DNA of 64,000 bases, taken from assembly GCF_003966125.1 (NCBI RefSeq), contig NZ_RXMA01000023.1, positions 1 to 64,000 on the forward strand, read 5' to 3'. The notes under the pieces were generated by a model that did no database searches, was not told the DNA's origin, and saw only the letters and a list, made by a program, of their open reading frames with translations. Of the stretch, positions 63,914-64,000 are shown one piece after another; the stretch's first letter is position 1, and every line of letters begins with the position of its first letter. This DNA is from Azospirillum griseum (GTDB lineage: Bacteria; Pseudomonadota; Alphaproteobacteria; Azospirillales; Azospirillaceae). A program made the position numbers and the translations under genes.

Positions 63914-64000
63914 CCACCCGTTCCCGTCCGGCGTCCGGCCCCCAATCGAAGGCGTCACGCATCGCCTCGGGCGTCAGGCCCGCCAGCAGATCGGCCAACG
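63906..64000 (-). CDS. MazE-type antitoxin, 5' part outside window
   Basis: Only the last 30 codons are in the window. The C-terminal pattern LADLLAGLTPEAMRDAFDWGP is that of MazE antitoxins that wrap around MazF. It ends 8 bases inside the toxin gene. The N-terminal DNA-binding part lies beyond the window. Confidence 0.85.
   Translation of the reverse strand, partial: LADLLAGLTPEAMRDAFDWGPDAGRERVDE

Overview
The window looks like chromosomal DNA of a GC-rich alphaproteobacterium. Gene content (phasin, MeaB, eukaryote-type ornithine decarboxylase, DUF1127 protein, TipF-like EAL protein, Hsp33, L28, NhaA) and protein style fit Rhodospirillales, and an Azospirillum-like organism is my best guess. 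This rests on recognition of families, not on a database search. Coding density is high, genes lie on both strands, and almost all reading frames opposite real genes are GC-driven shadows.

Layout. 1-9.7 kb: a glycosyltransferase cut by the window edge, a TerC membrane protein, a candidate trans-acting small RNA with CUCC-type loops, a LysR regulator, a DHA2 efflux pump, a crotonase-fold protein without the catalytic glutamates, a PrcB-type lipoprotein, an M20 amidohydrolase, a GST and a Ser/Asp-rich EF-hand repeat protein. 9.8-21.6 kb: hemN with an FNR-type box, DUF4112, nhaA, a Tim44-domain protein, small proteins, a DTW-domain protein, a tyrosine phosphatase, a lipoprotein/LysE pair, a LysR/tautomerase divergent pair and a chemoreceptor. 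21.8-36 kb: an Atm1-type ABC exporter, meaB, a phasin with PhaR-like operators, rpmB, recX, an orphan ABC-2 permease, argD-argF-hslO, tRNA-Gly, then prolyl-tRNA editing, CnoX-like, Lon-N-like, Trm112-like and DUF971 genes. 36-51 kb: cupin and HAD genes, a DUF1127 gene, ornithine decarboxylase with a long leader holding a well-equipped upstream ORF, a Bcr-type pump, a YgjP-type metalloprotease, a histidine kinase, a Pho-box-preceded ugpBAEC operon interrupted by a MITE-like repeat, a GST, an RNA helicase, and sodC divergent from a Fur-family regulator.

51.5-60.2 kb is the main accessory region. It is a compact one-strand cassette of T7-like (podovirus) virion genes: major capsid, a small capsid-linked protein, tail tubular A, tail tubular B, a coiled-coil protein, a tailspike/fibre and the large terminase, followed by a small membrane protein. 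Every frame is open and most genes overlap by 1-4 bases, yet I see no portal, integrase, replication, endolysin or repressor gene. It may be a decayed prophage, a domesticated particle or a GTA-like module, perhaps missing only a portal encoded elsewhere. 60.2-64 kb returns to housekeeping genes (DUF952-pyrD), then a TipF-like c-di-GMP protein and a mazEF toxin-antitoxin pair cut by the window end.

The most interesting non-coding signals are the anti-Shine-Dalgarno small RNA candidate upstream of terC, the ornithine decarboxylase leader with its 44-residue upstream ORF, the triple 11-bp-spaced Pho box before ugpB, and two related MITE-like inverted repeats 20 kb apart.
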